Below are positions 21,746 through 30,634 of a stretch of DNA of 64,000 nucleotides, one piece after another. This DNA comes from an uncultured Christensenellaceae bacterium. Lineage in GTDB: Bacteria; Bacillota; Clostridia; Christensenellales; Borkfalkiaceae. Position numbers and translations under genes: made by a program. The stretch spans positions 1-64,000 of the forward strand of contig CAJUKK010000009.1 in assembly GCA_910586985.1 (NCBI GenBank). Direction: 5' to 3'. Below the pieces are notes generated by a model. The model did no database searches. It had not been told where the DNA came from and saw only the letters and a program-made list of their open reading frames with translations. Each line of letters begins with the position of its first letter. The stretch's first letter is position 1.

Positions 21746-22614
21746 AAAAATACTTCGGTGACGTGAAGGCGGTGGATGATATCTCTTTCACGGTCGGACA
21801 CGGTGAATTTTTTGCCTTTCTCGGCGTGAACGGGGCGGGAAAAAGCACGACGATCTCTATTTTATGCGGAAAGGAACAGATGGACAGCGGTTCCGTTATG
21901 ATCGACGGATTGGGGCATGAAAATCTCGACGAGGTAAAAAGACGGCTCGGCGTAGTATTTCAGGATTGCGTGCTTGACCAGCCGCTATCTGTGTATGACA
22001 ATCTGCGCTACCGCGCCGCTCTTTACGGTATTTCAGGAAAAGAATTTGAACGTACGCTAAATGAATTGACGGAGTTGTTTGATCTTAAACCCATTCTCAA
22101 GCGCCCCGTTGCAAAACTTTCGGGCGGACAGCGGCGCAGGGTGGATATTGCGCGTGCGCTTTTGCACCGTCCGAGTATTTTGATTTTGGATGAACCGACG
22201 ACGGGACTTGATCCGCAGACGCGTAAAAACGTATGGGAAATCATTCACACCTTGCGTAATGAAAGGAAAATGACGGTTTTTCTTACCACGCATTATATGG
22301 AAGAGACAGCCGAGGCTGACAGGGTAGTGATTATCGACGGCGGTAAAATTCTTGCGAATGCGACGCCGCTGGAACTAAAAAATAAATATACGGGCGATTT
22401 TATTACTTTTTACGATACCGACGAGTTAGAGATTAAAAAACTCGGGCTCGATTACGAAAAATTCGGCAAGGCTTATCGCATAGAAGTGGCGGATACCGTA
22501 AAGGCGACAGAACTTGTGCTGGCGCATCCCGAAATTTTCAAGGACTATGAGATTACGAAAGGAAAAATGGACGATGTATTTCTCGCTGTGGCGGGAAGGA
22601 GGCTGGAACAATGA
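21715..22614 (+). CDS. ABC transporter ATP-binding protein (drug/lipid exporter type)
   Basis: 299 residues with Walker A GVNGAGKST, signature LSGGQRRRVDIARAL, Walker B ILILDEPTTGLD and switch histidine LTTHYMEE. The extended C-terminus is typical of DrrA/CcmA-like exporters. ATG 21715 has GAGGAG six bases ahead and overlaps the regulator gene by 31 bases, implying translational coupling. Confidence 0.92.
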   Translation: MQNAIEIEHLKKYFGDVKAVDDISFTVGHGEFFAFLGVNGAGKSTTISILCGKEQMDSGSVMIDGLGHENLDEVKRRLGVVFQDCVLDQPLSVYDNLRYRAALYGISGKEFERTLNELTELFDLKPILKRPVAKLSGGQRRRVDIARALLHRPSILILDEPTTGLDPQTRKNVWEIIHTLRNERKMTVFLTTHYMEETAEADRVVIIDGGKILANATPLELKNKYTGDFITFYDTDELEIKKLGLDYEKFGKAYRIEVADTVKATELVLAHPEIFKDYEITKGKMDDVFLAVAGRRLEQ

Positions 22615-23510
22615 GGCTGTACATGTTAATCAGGCGCAATGTAAAACTTTTTTTTAAGGACAAAAGCTTGTTTATTTCGGCGTTGATTGCGCCGTTGATT
22701 CTCCTCTTCCTCTTTATTGCCTTTTTAGGAAATACGTATAAAGATTCGTTGAAAAGCGGACTGATGGGATTTCCCGTTTCCGATCGGCTCATCGAAGGAT
22801 TTGCGGCAGGATGGCTCATTTCTTCGTTGATCGCAGTTTGCGCCGTTTCGATCGCGTTTACGGCAAATCTCACAATGGTGCAGGATAAAATTATGGGAAG
22901 GTCAAACGACCTTGCCGTTGCGCCCGTATCCAATTCTACGCTGGCGCTCGGCTATTATCTTGCAACCGCCCTCGTTACGGGGTTGATATGCTATATCGCG
23001 CTCTTTGCTGGATTTATATATATCGCGATCGCAGGTTGGGAGTTAAGCGTTTCAGACGTATTTTTAACGATTCTCGATACGTTTCTGCTTGTTTTGTTCG
23101 GGACGGCGATTTCTTCGGTTGTCTGTCGGTTTCTCAAATCACAGGGCGGCATTACCGCGGTAGAGGTGATCGTTTCGGCGGCATACGGATTTATGTGCGG
23201 CGCATATATGCCGATTTCACAGCTCGCTTCGGTGTTGCAGACAGTGTTAAAATTTCTCCCCGGTACATACGGAACGTCGCTGCTGCACGAACATCTGATG
23301 GGCGGCGCAATCGATGCGATCGGCACAGAGGGAGCCTCTTCTCAGTTGCTGGACGGCGTACGCGACGGTTTCGACTGTAACTTATACTTTTTTGATAAAG
23401 CCGTGCCCCAATGGGCGATGTATCTGGTTTTATCCGTGACGGTGATTGTATTGGTTGCTGTTTACGTCGGCATATGTATCTTGCTGGAAAGAAAGCGGAA
23501 ATCAAAATAA
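22611..23510 (+). CDS. ABC-2 type transporter permease
   Basis: 299 residues with about six transmembrane helices and an ABC-2 fold: an N-terminal helix, an extracytoplasmic segment, then a five-helix bundle. It starts in an ATGA overlap with the ATPase gene. Together they form a two-gene exporter controlled by the adjacent TetR protein. The substrate is unknown. Confidence 0.88.
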   Translation: MRLYMLIRRNVKLFFKDKSLFISALIAPLILLFLFIAFLGNTYKDSLKSGLMGFPVSDRLIEGFAAGWLISSLIAVCAVSIAFTANLTMVQDKIMGRSNDLAVAPVSNSTLALGYYLATALVTGLICYIALFAGFIYIAIAGWELSVSDVFLTILDTFLLVLFGTAISSVVCRFLKSQGGITAVEVIVSAAYGFMCGAYMPISQLASVLQTVLKFLPGTYGTSLLHEHLMGGAIDAIGTEGASSQLLDGVRDGFDCNLYFFDKAVPQWAMYLVLSVTVIVLVAVYVGICILLERKRKSK

Positions 23511-23566
23511 TATGAAAAACACCGCATAAGGATATCTGTTATAGGGATTTCCTTGTGGGTAAGAAA

Positions 23567-23604
23567 TAGCGCACTATCTTCGCTTGCGAAGTATAGTGCG
23601 CTAT
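23567..23604. terminator. Long hairpin between convergent genes
   Basis: TAGCGCACTAT-CTTCGC pairs with GCGAAG-T-ATAGTGCGCTA, about 17 base pairs with one bulged T and a two-base loop. There is no long T tract, so it is a probable rather than certain terminator for the exporter operon and for the opposing gene. Confidence 0.65.
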
Positions 23605-23648
23605 ACTTTATAAAAGATTATAAAGATAAATTGAAATTTATCATTGTC

Positions 23649-24161
23649 TTATTCCTTTAACTTTTTACGTTGCATTAAAAATAAAAGAATTGCTATACCT
23701 GCAAAAACACTAAAACAAATTAAACTTACAATTCCAATTATCAATGCCCTTTTTGTTGAACCGAATTCCTGTTGCCAATTATAATCGCTGACTGCAATAC
23801 TATGTCCCTGTCCATCAATGTAAATAGGAATTGTACTACCAATATATTCTTCGGCAGTTTCTTTTCCCGATACAACAATGCTGCCTATATATAAAAATTT
23901 GCCGTCATTATATTCATAATATACATTCCAATTATTTGAATAGCCGTGAGATGTCGCCCCGTGTGAAATCTGTGATATTGATGTAACTTCAGCTTGAATA
24001 ACATTATTCGTATCCATTTTTTCATCTCTGCTAAATTCAGCATACAAACCAAATGAACAAGATGATACGATACAAGTAATAACAATTAAAATGTATAAAG
24101 GAATACTTCTCAAAAAGAATTTTTTATAAAGTTTCCTTGTTTCAGTATTGTCTTTAATCAC
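23649..24161 (-). CDS. Membrane protein with DUF3592-like extracytoplasmic domain
   Basis: 170 residues. One transmembrane helix lies near residues 16-38 and one near 138-162, with a soluble segment between that ends GSTIPIYIDGQGHS, reminiscent of DUF3592 proteins. The function is unknown. The gene is clearly richer in A and T than its neighbours, stands alone and is leftward, which suggests recent acquisition. The start is GTG 24159-24161 with GGAG nine bases ahead. Confidence 0.7.
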   Translation of the reverse strand: MIKDNTETRKLYKKFFLRSIPLYILIVITCIVSSCSFGLYAEFSRDEKMDTNNVIQAEVTSISQISHGATSHGYSNNWNVYYEYNDGKFLYIGSIVVSGKETAEEYIGSTIPIYIDGQGHSIAVSDYNWQQEFGSTKRALIIGIVSLICFSVFAGIAILLFLMQRKKLKE

Positions 24162-24218
24162 AAAGATACTCCGTTAAATTACTGTTTATAATAGTTTCAT
24201 TATAGCATAATCGTACTA

Positions 24219-24252
24219 AAAAAGCAAGGACTGATTATCGTCCTTGCTTTAA
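24219..24252. terminator. Hairpin overlapping a leftward promoter
   Basis: AAAGCAAGGAC (24221-24231) pairs with GTCCTTGCTTT (24240-24250). On the minus strand the T-rich 3' side also forms a TTGCTT -35 box, 17 bases from a TATAAT that drives the DUF3592-like gene. The hairpin may insulate that promoter. Confidence 0.6.
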
Positions 24253-24293
24253 CCCCTATGGAATACAGCTACGGGCGCGTTTTTGATTAAAAT

Positions 24294-24367
24294 TATTTCG
24301 AAATATATCAAAATATACTTGACATTGTATTGTTTGTGTGTTAATATTTAGATAAATATCGAAATAT
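24294..24367 (+). promoter_or_regulatory. Promoter with two flanking ArsR-type operators
   Basis: TTGACA 24319-24324, 17-base spacer, TAATAT 24342-24347. The palindrome TATTTCGAAATA (24294-24305) lies before the -35 box. A second copy of its core, ATATCGAAATAT (24356-24367), lies after the -10 box. The paired boxes suggest autorepression by the SdpR-like protein encoded next. Confidence 0.65.
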
Positions 24368-24380
24368 AAGAGGAAAAAGC

Positions 24381-24635
24381 ATGAAAAATGTGTGGAGCGC
24401 GATGTCGGATAAGACGCGAAGAGAAATTTTAACGCTATTAAAGACGCGCCCGCATACGGCAGGGGAAATTGCCGACCAATTCGAATTGTCGGCAGCGACT
24501 GTCTCGCACCATTTAAGCGTGCTTAAAACGAGCGGACTCATTACGAGCGAAAAACGGGCGCAGACGATCATTTATTCCTTGAATACGACGGTATTTCAGG
24601 ATATTTTAAAAATGATAGCGGGATTTTTAGAGTAA
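24381..24635 (+). CDS. ArsR-family repressor, SdpR-like
   Basis: 84 residues, essentially one winged helix: MSDKTRREILTLLK, AGEIADQFELSAATVSHHL, LKTSGLI. No cysteine metal-binding motif is present, as in SdpR. In Bacillus subtilis SdpR represses sdpRI and is captured by SdpI when the SdpC toxin binds it. The adjacent SdpI-like gene supports the same role here. Confidence 0.85.
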   Translation: MKNVWSAMSDKTRREILTLLKTRPHTAGEIADQFELSAATVSHHLSVLKTSGLITSEKRAQTIIYSLNTTVFQDILKMIAGFLE

Positions 24636-24672
24636 GCGGGAAGAGTTTTTATTTAAAACGGGAGATAGCATT

Positions 24673-25377
24673 ATGAAAACAGCGATTATTTATACGGCAC
24701 TTTCACTCTTGAATCTGATTGCGTTTTTGATCGGCGTGGCATTTTTGCCCGATACGGTTGCCATTCATTTTAATGCGAAAGGCATTGTGGACGGGGTAGG
24801 TTCGCCTTGGGTTCTCGTGTCCGTTCCCGCTGCGGCGACAATTGTTTCGGCGGGGCTTTGTATTGCATTTTTGTCGCATAACGAGCGGAACAGAAAACTC
24901 ATGTGCGCATTCGTCTACGCCGTCAGCGCGATTCTCATCGTTCTCGGTTGGGTATTTTTTGCTCTGTCGTCGCAGACCCAAGGATTGGGCGATAAAATAA
25001 ACTTTCCGTTTGCGCTCGTTACGGTTTTGCCGATTTCTCTGCTTTTGCTGTTTTTTGGAAACTATATGCCGAGAATCAAACAAAACGCATGGTTCGGTAT
25101 CCGTACGCCTGCAACACTGAAAAATGAGCAGGTCTGGACAAAAACGCATCGCGTAGGCGGTTATGCGTTTGTTGCCGCCGGTTTCGTTTCGGCTGTCTCT
25201 TCAATCTTGTTTACCTGTATTTCGGGTAATCTCGCCTATATTTCCGTAATCGTTTTGCTTGCGGCTTTGGTTACAGTCTGCCTGTACACAGGGATTTATG
25301 CCCATGTGATTTTCCGAAAAATCGTTAAAGATAATGGAGAAGAGGCGGAACAGAGCGAAAATATGACCGAAAATTAA
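24673..25377 (+). CDS. SdpI-family immunity/signal membrane protein
   Basis: 234 residues with an N-terminal DUF1648 region (LPDTVAIHFNAKGIVDG), about six transmembrane helices and the SdpI signature GNYMPRIKQNAWFGIRTPAT...VWTKTHR. SdpI confers immunity to the SdpC cannibalism toxin and sequesters SdpR. No sdpABC toxin genes lie within the window, so this may be an orphan immunity or sensing pair. The C-terminal 20 residues are acidic. Confidence 0.88.
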   Translation: MKTAIIYTALSLLNLIAFLIGVAFLPDTVAIHFNAKGIVDGVGSPWVLVSVPAAATIVSAGLCIAFLSHNERNRKLMCAFVYAVSAILIVLGWVFFALSSQTQGLGDKINFPFALVTVLPISLLLLFFGNYMPRIKQNAWFGIRTPATLKNEQVWTKTHRVGGYAFVAAGFVSAVSSILFTCISGNLAYISVIVLLAALVTVCLYTGIYAHVIFRKIVKDNGEEAEQSENMTEN

Positions 25378-25494
25378 CAAAATAATGCAAATATTTCTGT
25401 TCATCCTCTATCTTTTTTCTAAAACTTGTGTTATTATAAGGTAACATGCTTTGCCGCGGGCGCCTGAGCGTACTCATCGGCAATATGGGGGAAT

Positions 25495-27864
25495 ATGAGG
25501 GAGAACATTCTTGCGACTTTAAAAAACCGTTTAAATCCGCACCGTACGGCGGATAAAGAATGGTATTTGTCATTGCTTGATGAGGAAAAACAACTTCTTT
25601 CGGAGAAGGAGCATATCTGCAATGTGCTTCTCGCTTTGAAAAAGATATATATTCTTCGGATTCAGAATAAAATTTCTGAGATCAAGCGTGAAATATCGGA
25701 AATTAAATCCTCCGGAGAATATTCCGCAGCCGACTATCGGGAAATTCTCGAAAAAAACGCGGCGATCGCGGCGGAAATAAAAAAGCTCAACGCCTATAAG
25801 TGTTTTTTTGCCGAGCCGTATTTTGCACGCATGGACGTTGTCGACGATAAAGAGGGTTACAACGCCTATTATATCGGTAAAAAGGGCGACGTCAACCTTG
25901 AGATCGTCGATTGGCGCGCGCCGCTTGCCGTACGCTACTATCAAAAGAGCCGTATTTCCTTTACCATCGGTGAATATGAATATCGCGCGGTGCTTCGCCG
26001 CGCGCTCTCCGTAAAAAACGGAAAACTGCTCGATTTTAAAAACGAATATCTTTCGGTCAAGGACGTTTTAACGCCGGAAGAGATTGCGGGAAGAGATGAG
26101 GAGATACTCTTTGATCCCTATTTGAGAAGTATCATCAAGAGCCGCAAGGACGATACGAAAATCCGCGATATTATCGAGACGATACAGGAAAAACAATTTG
26201 ATATTATAACGAAACCCGAACGGGAGAGTTTTATATTGCAGGGTTGTGCGGGCAGCGGTAAAACGATGATTCTGCTCCATAGATTGAGCTATCTCATGTA
26301 CAATAACGAGAAACTCAGTCCGCGCGACGTGCTGGTGATTACGCCTTCCGATTCATTTAACGCATTTATCGACGAGCTTGCGCAGGTGCTTGAGCTCAAA
26401 CGGGTCAAAACGGTTACGTTGCAAAATTATTTTTTCCGCGCTCTTCAGAACGAAGGGATCGATCTTGTGCCCAAACTCAATTCCGATCGGGAGGATAAGC
26501 GGTATCTCGAATTTTTATATTCCGATGCGTTTGTTCTTTCGCTTCGTCGGGAGATCGGGAAACTGTACGATGATATTTACGGACTGTTTACGGGCAAGGA
26601 GTGCGTTGACGTAGCGCGGGAGGTGCTTGCCGATTGCCGTAAGCGGCAGGAGTTCTACGTGCGCGTAAAAAATTCTTCCGTCCGTGTGCGGCGTTCGGTG
26701 CTCGGCGAGATGAAGGAAAACGCGGAGGGCGGTTTTTATTTTACAAAGCCGTTCCGCACGCTCATGAGCGCGTTTGTGCAGGCGGAGGATTTTCTTCGCT
26801 ATGTGCTTGAAGAAAACGCCCGTACGCCGGATTATTTCTTTCGTCAGTTCGTGGATTTTTTCCGCTGTGCGCAGTATATTTCACGTTCGGCGGAACGGGT
26901 ATTCCGCGATGCGCGTCGCGATCTTAGGGGACTCTCGGAGACCGTCGATAAAGAGATTGCAGATCTTCGTCGTTACCGTCAGAAGAGGGGAGACGAAGAG
27001 GTTCTTACCTATCCCGAACGGATTGCCCACCGCATCGAACTTAAACAGGAGACGGAAAAGATTTCTGCCGTGATAGGCGAGATGGAACGGGGGCTTGATC
27101 TCTTTACGGAGTTTTACACGGTGTTGCGCACGCTGGGCGCCTGTAACGAGCTGGGAGCGTGCCGTGATAAAGTGGACGTAACGCGTTGGCTGTATCGCCG
27201 TACGGTCAAAAAATATAAGAATAAATATGATATGAAGGGAATATATCCCTCGGACGGGTACGCGTTATGCGTGGCTCTCACCGAAGCGGGAAGAGGACTT
27301 ACGCCGCGTTACGGTCTCGTGTTTATCGACGAAGGTCAGGATATCTCGAAGGGAGAATACGAACTTTTGCACCGTATACACGGCGATGCGGCTTTCAACG
27401 TTTTCGGCGATTTAAAACAGCGGATCACGCCGTGGAGAGGAATCGACGATTGGGGCATGCTCTGCGATAGGGTATACGAGCTCAATCAGAATTATCGCAA
27501 TACCAACGAAATCGTTGATTTCGTTTCGGGCGTGCTTGAAATTAATATGCAGCCGATCGGATTGCACGGCGAAGAAATAAAGCGGCTGAAATTAAGGCAG
27601 GTCAGCGGATTTTTTAAGGAAAAACAGGGGTTAAAAGCTGTGATCGCGCGCGAAGAACACTTGCATTTGTTCAACAAGCGCGGGTATAAACTGCTCTCTT
27701 CGGACGGTAAGATTTCTAAAACGAAAATCAATGTAATGACGGTGTTCGAAAGTAAGGGACTTGAATTTTCCGCCGTTACCGTGTACGATGCGGATATGAC
27801 GGAAAACGAAAAGTATATCGCCTATACGCGCGCGCTTCGCGACCTTGCCGTGGCGGAGGAGTAG
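25495..27864 (+). CDS. helD: HelD-like superfamily 1 helicase
   Basis: 789 residues. The long N-terminal coiled coil (about 30-105, ISEIKREISEIKSS) precedes the HelD-type YYIGKKGDVNLEIVDWRAP block. Walker A is QGCAGSGKT (about residue 247), Walker B FIDEGQD (about 609), then NQNYRNT and the terminal FESKGLEFSAV. HelD removes RNA polymerase from stalled or non-productive complexes. The gene lies some 7 kb from rpoBC. GGGGGA precedes ATG 25495. A general UvrD-like repair helicase is the alternative. Confidence 0.85.
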   Translation: MRENILATLKNRLNPHRTADKEWYLSLLDEEKQLLSEKEHICNVLLALKKIYILRIQNKISEIKREISEIKSSGEYSAADYREILEKNAAIAAEIKKLNAYKCFFAEPYFARMDVVDDKEGYNAYYIGKKGDVNLEIVDWRAPLAVRYYQKSRISFTIGEYEYRAVLRRALSVKNGKLLDFKNEYLSVKDVLTPEEIAGRDEEILFDPYLRSIIKSRKDDTKIRDIIETIQEKQFDIITKPERESFILQGCAGSGKTMILLHRLSYLMYNNEKLSPRDVLVITPSDSFNAFIDELAQVLELKRVKTVTLQNYFFRALQNEGIDLVPKLNSDREDKRYLEFLYSDAFVLSLRREIGKLYDDIYGLFTGKECVDVAREVLADCRKRQEFYVRVKNSSVRVRRSVLGEMKENAEGGFYFTKPFRTLMSAFVQAEDFLRYVLEENARTPDYFFRQFVDFFRCAQYISRSAERVFRDARRDLRGLSETVDKEIADLRRYRQKRGDEEVLTYPERIAHRIELKQETEKISAVIGEMERGLDLFTEFYTVLRTLGACNELGACRDKVDVTRWLYRRTVKKYKNKYDMKGIYPSDGYALCVALTEAGRGLTPRYGLVFIDEGQDISKGEYELLHRIHGDAAFNVFGDLKQRITPWRGIDDWGMLCDRVYELNQNYRNTNEIVDFVSGVLEINMQPIGLHGEEIKRLKLRQVSGFFKEKQGLKAVIAREEHLHLFNKRGYKLLSSDGKISKTKINVMTVFESKGLEFSAVTVYDADMTENEKYIAYTRALRDLAVAEE

Positions 27865-27866
27865 CC

Positions 27867-28526
27867 GTGAAAAATATCTTTTTAGTGGATATCGACGATA
27901 CGGTGTATGATTTTCGCGGCTCGGTCAATCGTGTCCTATCCGATTACAGCTTCAAAGCCGAGATGATTCGTCGTTTTCACGAAATTAACGATATGCTCTG
28001 GCGGCGGCTCGAACAGGGAAAAATAACGCGCGATAGGCTCGTCGTACTTCGTTTTGAATTGCTCTTTCAGGAGTTCGGAATCAAGGATAATGCCGAAACG
28101 GTTGCCAAAGAGTTTTATTGCAGACTCGGAGATACCATGATTTATTTGGACGGCGCGTTTGATTTTTTGGATGAACTTGCCGGACGTGGCAGAGTGTTTG
28201 CGGTGACGAACGGATCAAAGGAAATACAGCGCAAAAAACTTTCGCATCCGCGTGTGAAGAGTATATTGTCCGGCGCGTTTATTTCCGAAGAAGTCGGTTT
28301 TACAAAACCCGATCAACGGTTTGCGGATTTTGTGGAAAAACACATTCCCGACTATCAACGCAATCGGGCGGTATGGATCGGAGACAGTCTGACTTCGGAT
28401 ATGCAATGCGCGGGAAGTTGCAATATAGATTTTATTTTGTTTTCGCCGGACGGCGCGCCTCCTAAATACACGGGGCGGTGCGCTCGGTCATATGTCGAGG
28501 CGTTGAGAATTATCGATATTTTGTAA
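27867..28526 (+). CDS. HAD-family hydrolase
   Basis: 219 residues with HAD motifs: I LVDIDDTVYDF, II VTNGS, III the K of GFTKPD, IV WIGDSLTSD. It has a helical C1 cap and resembles YjjG/PhoE-type nucleotide phosphatases. The motif I DxDxT is intact (DIDDT), so it should be an active phosphatase. GTG 27867 follows helD by two bases with GAGGAG overlapping its stop, indicating coupling. Confidence 0.85.
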   Translation: MKNIFLVDIDDTVYDFRGSVNRVLSDYSFKAEMIRRFHEINDMLWRRLEQGKITRDRLVVLRFELLFQEFGIKDNAETVAKEFYCRLGDTMIYLDGAFDFLDELAGRGRVFAVTNGSKEIQRKKLSHPRVKSILSGAFISEEVGFTKPDQRFADFVEKHIPDYQRNRAVWIGDSLTSDMQCAGSCNIDFILFSPDGAPPKYTGRCARSYVEALRIIDIL

Positions 28527-28543
28527 CTTTTCCTCCCAAACGT

Positions 28544-28575
28544 TTGACAAACGGGATGGGGGGGGGGTGTATAAT
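28544..28575 (+). promoter_or_regulatory. Promoter with G10 tract in its spacer (probable phase-variable promoter)
   Basis: TTGACA 28544-28549 and TATAAT 28570-28575 are both consensus, but the spacer is 20 bases instead of 17. It contains ten consecutive G (28558-28567). Loss of three G would restore the optimum. It drives the NatA/NatB-like exporter. Confidence 0.8.
28558..28567 (+). repeat. G10 homopolymer between -35 and -10 boxes
   Basis: Ten consecutive G within the promoter spacer, the longest homopolymer seen in the chromosomal part. Slippage would change helical phasing of the two promoter elements. Confidence 0.9.
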
Positions 28576-28607
28576 TTTTATATTCTAACTGATACGAGGT
28601 AATGTCA

Positions 28608-29393
28608 ATGGAAGAAACAGGCGAGATCGTGCGGGTCGAGGGATTAAAAAAGACGTTTACCCTTTCCCGAAAACAGCAGAAAATCGAAAAGACGGGACTA
28701 TCGCACAAAGTTGCGGTAGACGGACTGTCTTTTTCCGCATACCGCGGGCAGATATACGGTTTGCTCGGGCCGAACGGCGCAGGCAAGACGACGACGCTCC
28801 GTATGTTGTCTACGCTCATCAAACCCGACGCGGGCGATGCTTTTGTTTGCGGACACTCCGTCGTGCGCGAGGCAAGTAAGGTGCGGGATGCAATCGGGTT
28901 CATGACGAGCGATTTAAAGCTCGAGGCATTTTTTACGCCGTCGTATCTCTTCGACTTTTTCGGGGCAATGCACGGTATTGATAAAGACGCGCTTGCAAAC
29001 CGAAAAAAATCGTTGTTTTCCCGTTTTGGAATCGACCGTTTTGCCGAGGTTAAGGTGCAGGATCTCTCCACGGGTATGAAACAGAAGATATCTCTCGTTG
29101 TTTCTATCGTGCATGATCCAGACGTCGTTATATTCGACGAGCCGACTAACGGACTCGACGTGCTTACGGCAAAGGTCGTCACGGACTTTTTACTCGAACT
29201 CAAAGAAATGGGCAAAAGCGTACTGCTTTCGACGCATATTTTTTCTCTTGTCGAAAAACTGTGCGACCGCGTGGGAATTATAATCGACGGAAAAATGATA
29301 GCGGACGGAACGCTCGACGAAGTTCGCGGCGATATGACGCTCGAAGAGCGTTTCTTTGAAACTTATCACAATGTAAAGGGGGAAATCGTATGA
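28608..29393 (+). CDS. ABC transporter ATP-binding protein, NatA-like
   Basis: About 261 residues: Walker A GPNGAGKTTTLRML, signature LSTGMKQKISL, Walker B VVIFDEPTNGLD, switch LLSTHIFS. It resembles NatA of Na+/antimicrobial exporters. An ATG at 28602 is open in the same frame but only two bases from GAGG. ATG 28608, eight bases away, is preferred. Confidence 0.9.
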   Translation: MEETGEIVRVEGLKKTFTLSRKQQKIEKTGLSHKVAVDGLSFSAYRGQIYGLLGPNGAGKTTTLRMLSTLIKPDAGDAFVCGHSVVREASKVRDAIGFMTSDLKLEAFFTPSYLFDFFGAMHGIDKDALANRKKSLFSRFGIDRFAEVKVQDLSTGMKQKISLVVSIVHDPDVVIFDEPTNGLDVLTAKVVTDFLLELKEMGKSVLLSTHIFSLVEKLCDRVGIIIDGKMIADGTLDEVRGDMTLEERFFETYHNVKGEIV

Positions 29394-30556
29394 AATTGTT
29401 AGCGCTTATAAAAAAAGAATTTTCCCGCTTTTTCAGCGATCCGAAACTTATTATTACCATGATTATTCCGGGCGTTCTTATCTTCGTCATTTACTCTTTG
29501 ATGGGGACGTTTATGAACGAAGAAGACGAAGGATACGATTTTAAGGTGTACCGTACGGGCGATTCAGTAGCGGTCTCCATGTTAAAGGCTGCGGTAGAGG
29601 CGACGGAGGGATATACTCTTACAATTGAGGATATTACCGACGCCGAGACGGCAAAAACAGCCGTAAAAGACGGAAAATATACGGCGTATATCGTCTTTTC
29701 GGAAGGATTCGACGAGGCAGTCGGCGCTTACGAGGCAGGGAGCGGAAAGCCTGCGCCGACGATAGAGATTTATTACCGTTCGGGTGATTCCGAAAGCATG
29801 TCGTTCTATTCGATCGCTACTTCCGTACTCGATGCGTACGAGAATGCGCTTGCAAATAAGTTTGATATCAACCGCGGCGATACCGTTTACGACTATTCGG
29901 ACGCAGGTAAGATTGTTCAGAACGTTATGGCGGGTATTATGCCCTTTATTATCGTTATATTTATCTTTTCGGCTTGTATGTCGATCACGCTTGAATCGGT
30001 TGCGGGGGAAAAAGAGCGCGGTACGCTTGCGACCGTCCTTGTAACGAGCGTGCCCCGCGTACACGTTGCGCTCGGCAAGGTGATTCCTTTGAGCTGTATC
30101 GCGCTGATCGGCGCGGTGTCAAGTTTCCTCGGCATGGTGCTGTCTCTTCCCAAGATAATCGGCGTATCGGTGGGGAGTTTTGTCGGTAGTTTCGGATTCT
30201 TAAGCTATTTCATGCTTTTACTTCTTATTCTGAGTCTTGTTCCGTTGATCGTGGCGATTATTTCCGTTGTTTCTACGGCGTCGCGGACGGTAAAGGAGTC
30301 GTCGGGATATACGAGCGTCATTATGGTTATTACAATGGTGCTTTCTTTGGTTGCGTCTTTTGTGTCGGGTATCGGCGGATGGTCGGTCGTTGTACCGATT
30401 CTGAACGCCGTCGTTGCGATGCAGAATATTCTGACGGGAAGTTATGTCGTTTGGCAGTGTTTAGTATCCGTTCTGATGAATCTTGTATATACGGCGGTAA
30501 TTGTGTTCGTGATGGCGAAGATGCTTTCGAGCGAGCGGATCATGTTCGGAAAATAA
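29390..30556 (+). CDS. ABC-2 transporter permease, NatB-like
   Basis: 388 residues. An N-terminal helix (about 20-38) is followed by a large extracytoplasmic domain (about 40-175) and five to six C-terminal helices (about 180-385) with ESVAGEKERGTLATVL, a motif of NatB/YhgE-type exporters. ATGA overlap with the ATPase gene. Expression should follow the G10 promoter upstream. Confidence 0.9.
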   Translation: MKLLALIKKEFSRFFSDPKLIITMIIPGVLIFVIYSLMGTFMNEEDEGYDFKVYRTGDSVAVSMLKAAVEATEGYTLTIEDITDAETAKTAVKDGKYTAYIVFSEGFDEAVGAYEAGSGKPAPTIEIYYRSGDSESMSFYSIATSVLDAYENALANKFDINRGDTVYDYSDAGKIVQNVMAGIMPFIIVIFIFSACMSITLESVAGEKERGTLATVLVTSVPRVHVALGKVIPLSCIALIGAVSSFLGMVLSLPKIIGVSVGSFVGSFGFLSYFMLLLLILSLVPLIVAIISVVSTASRTVKESSGYTSVIMVITMVLSLVASFVSGIGGWSVVVPILNAVVAMQNILTGSYVVWQCLVSVLMNLVYTAVIVFVMAKMLSSERIMFGK

Positions 30557-30634
30557 GGATTACTGCGTCCGTTTGTCGGCGACATTGTGGAAGGGACGGC
30601 ATAAAATAATAAAAACGTCTTTCGGAGGACTGTT

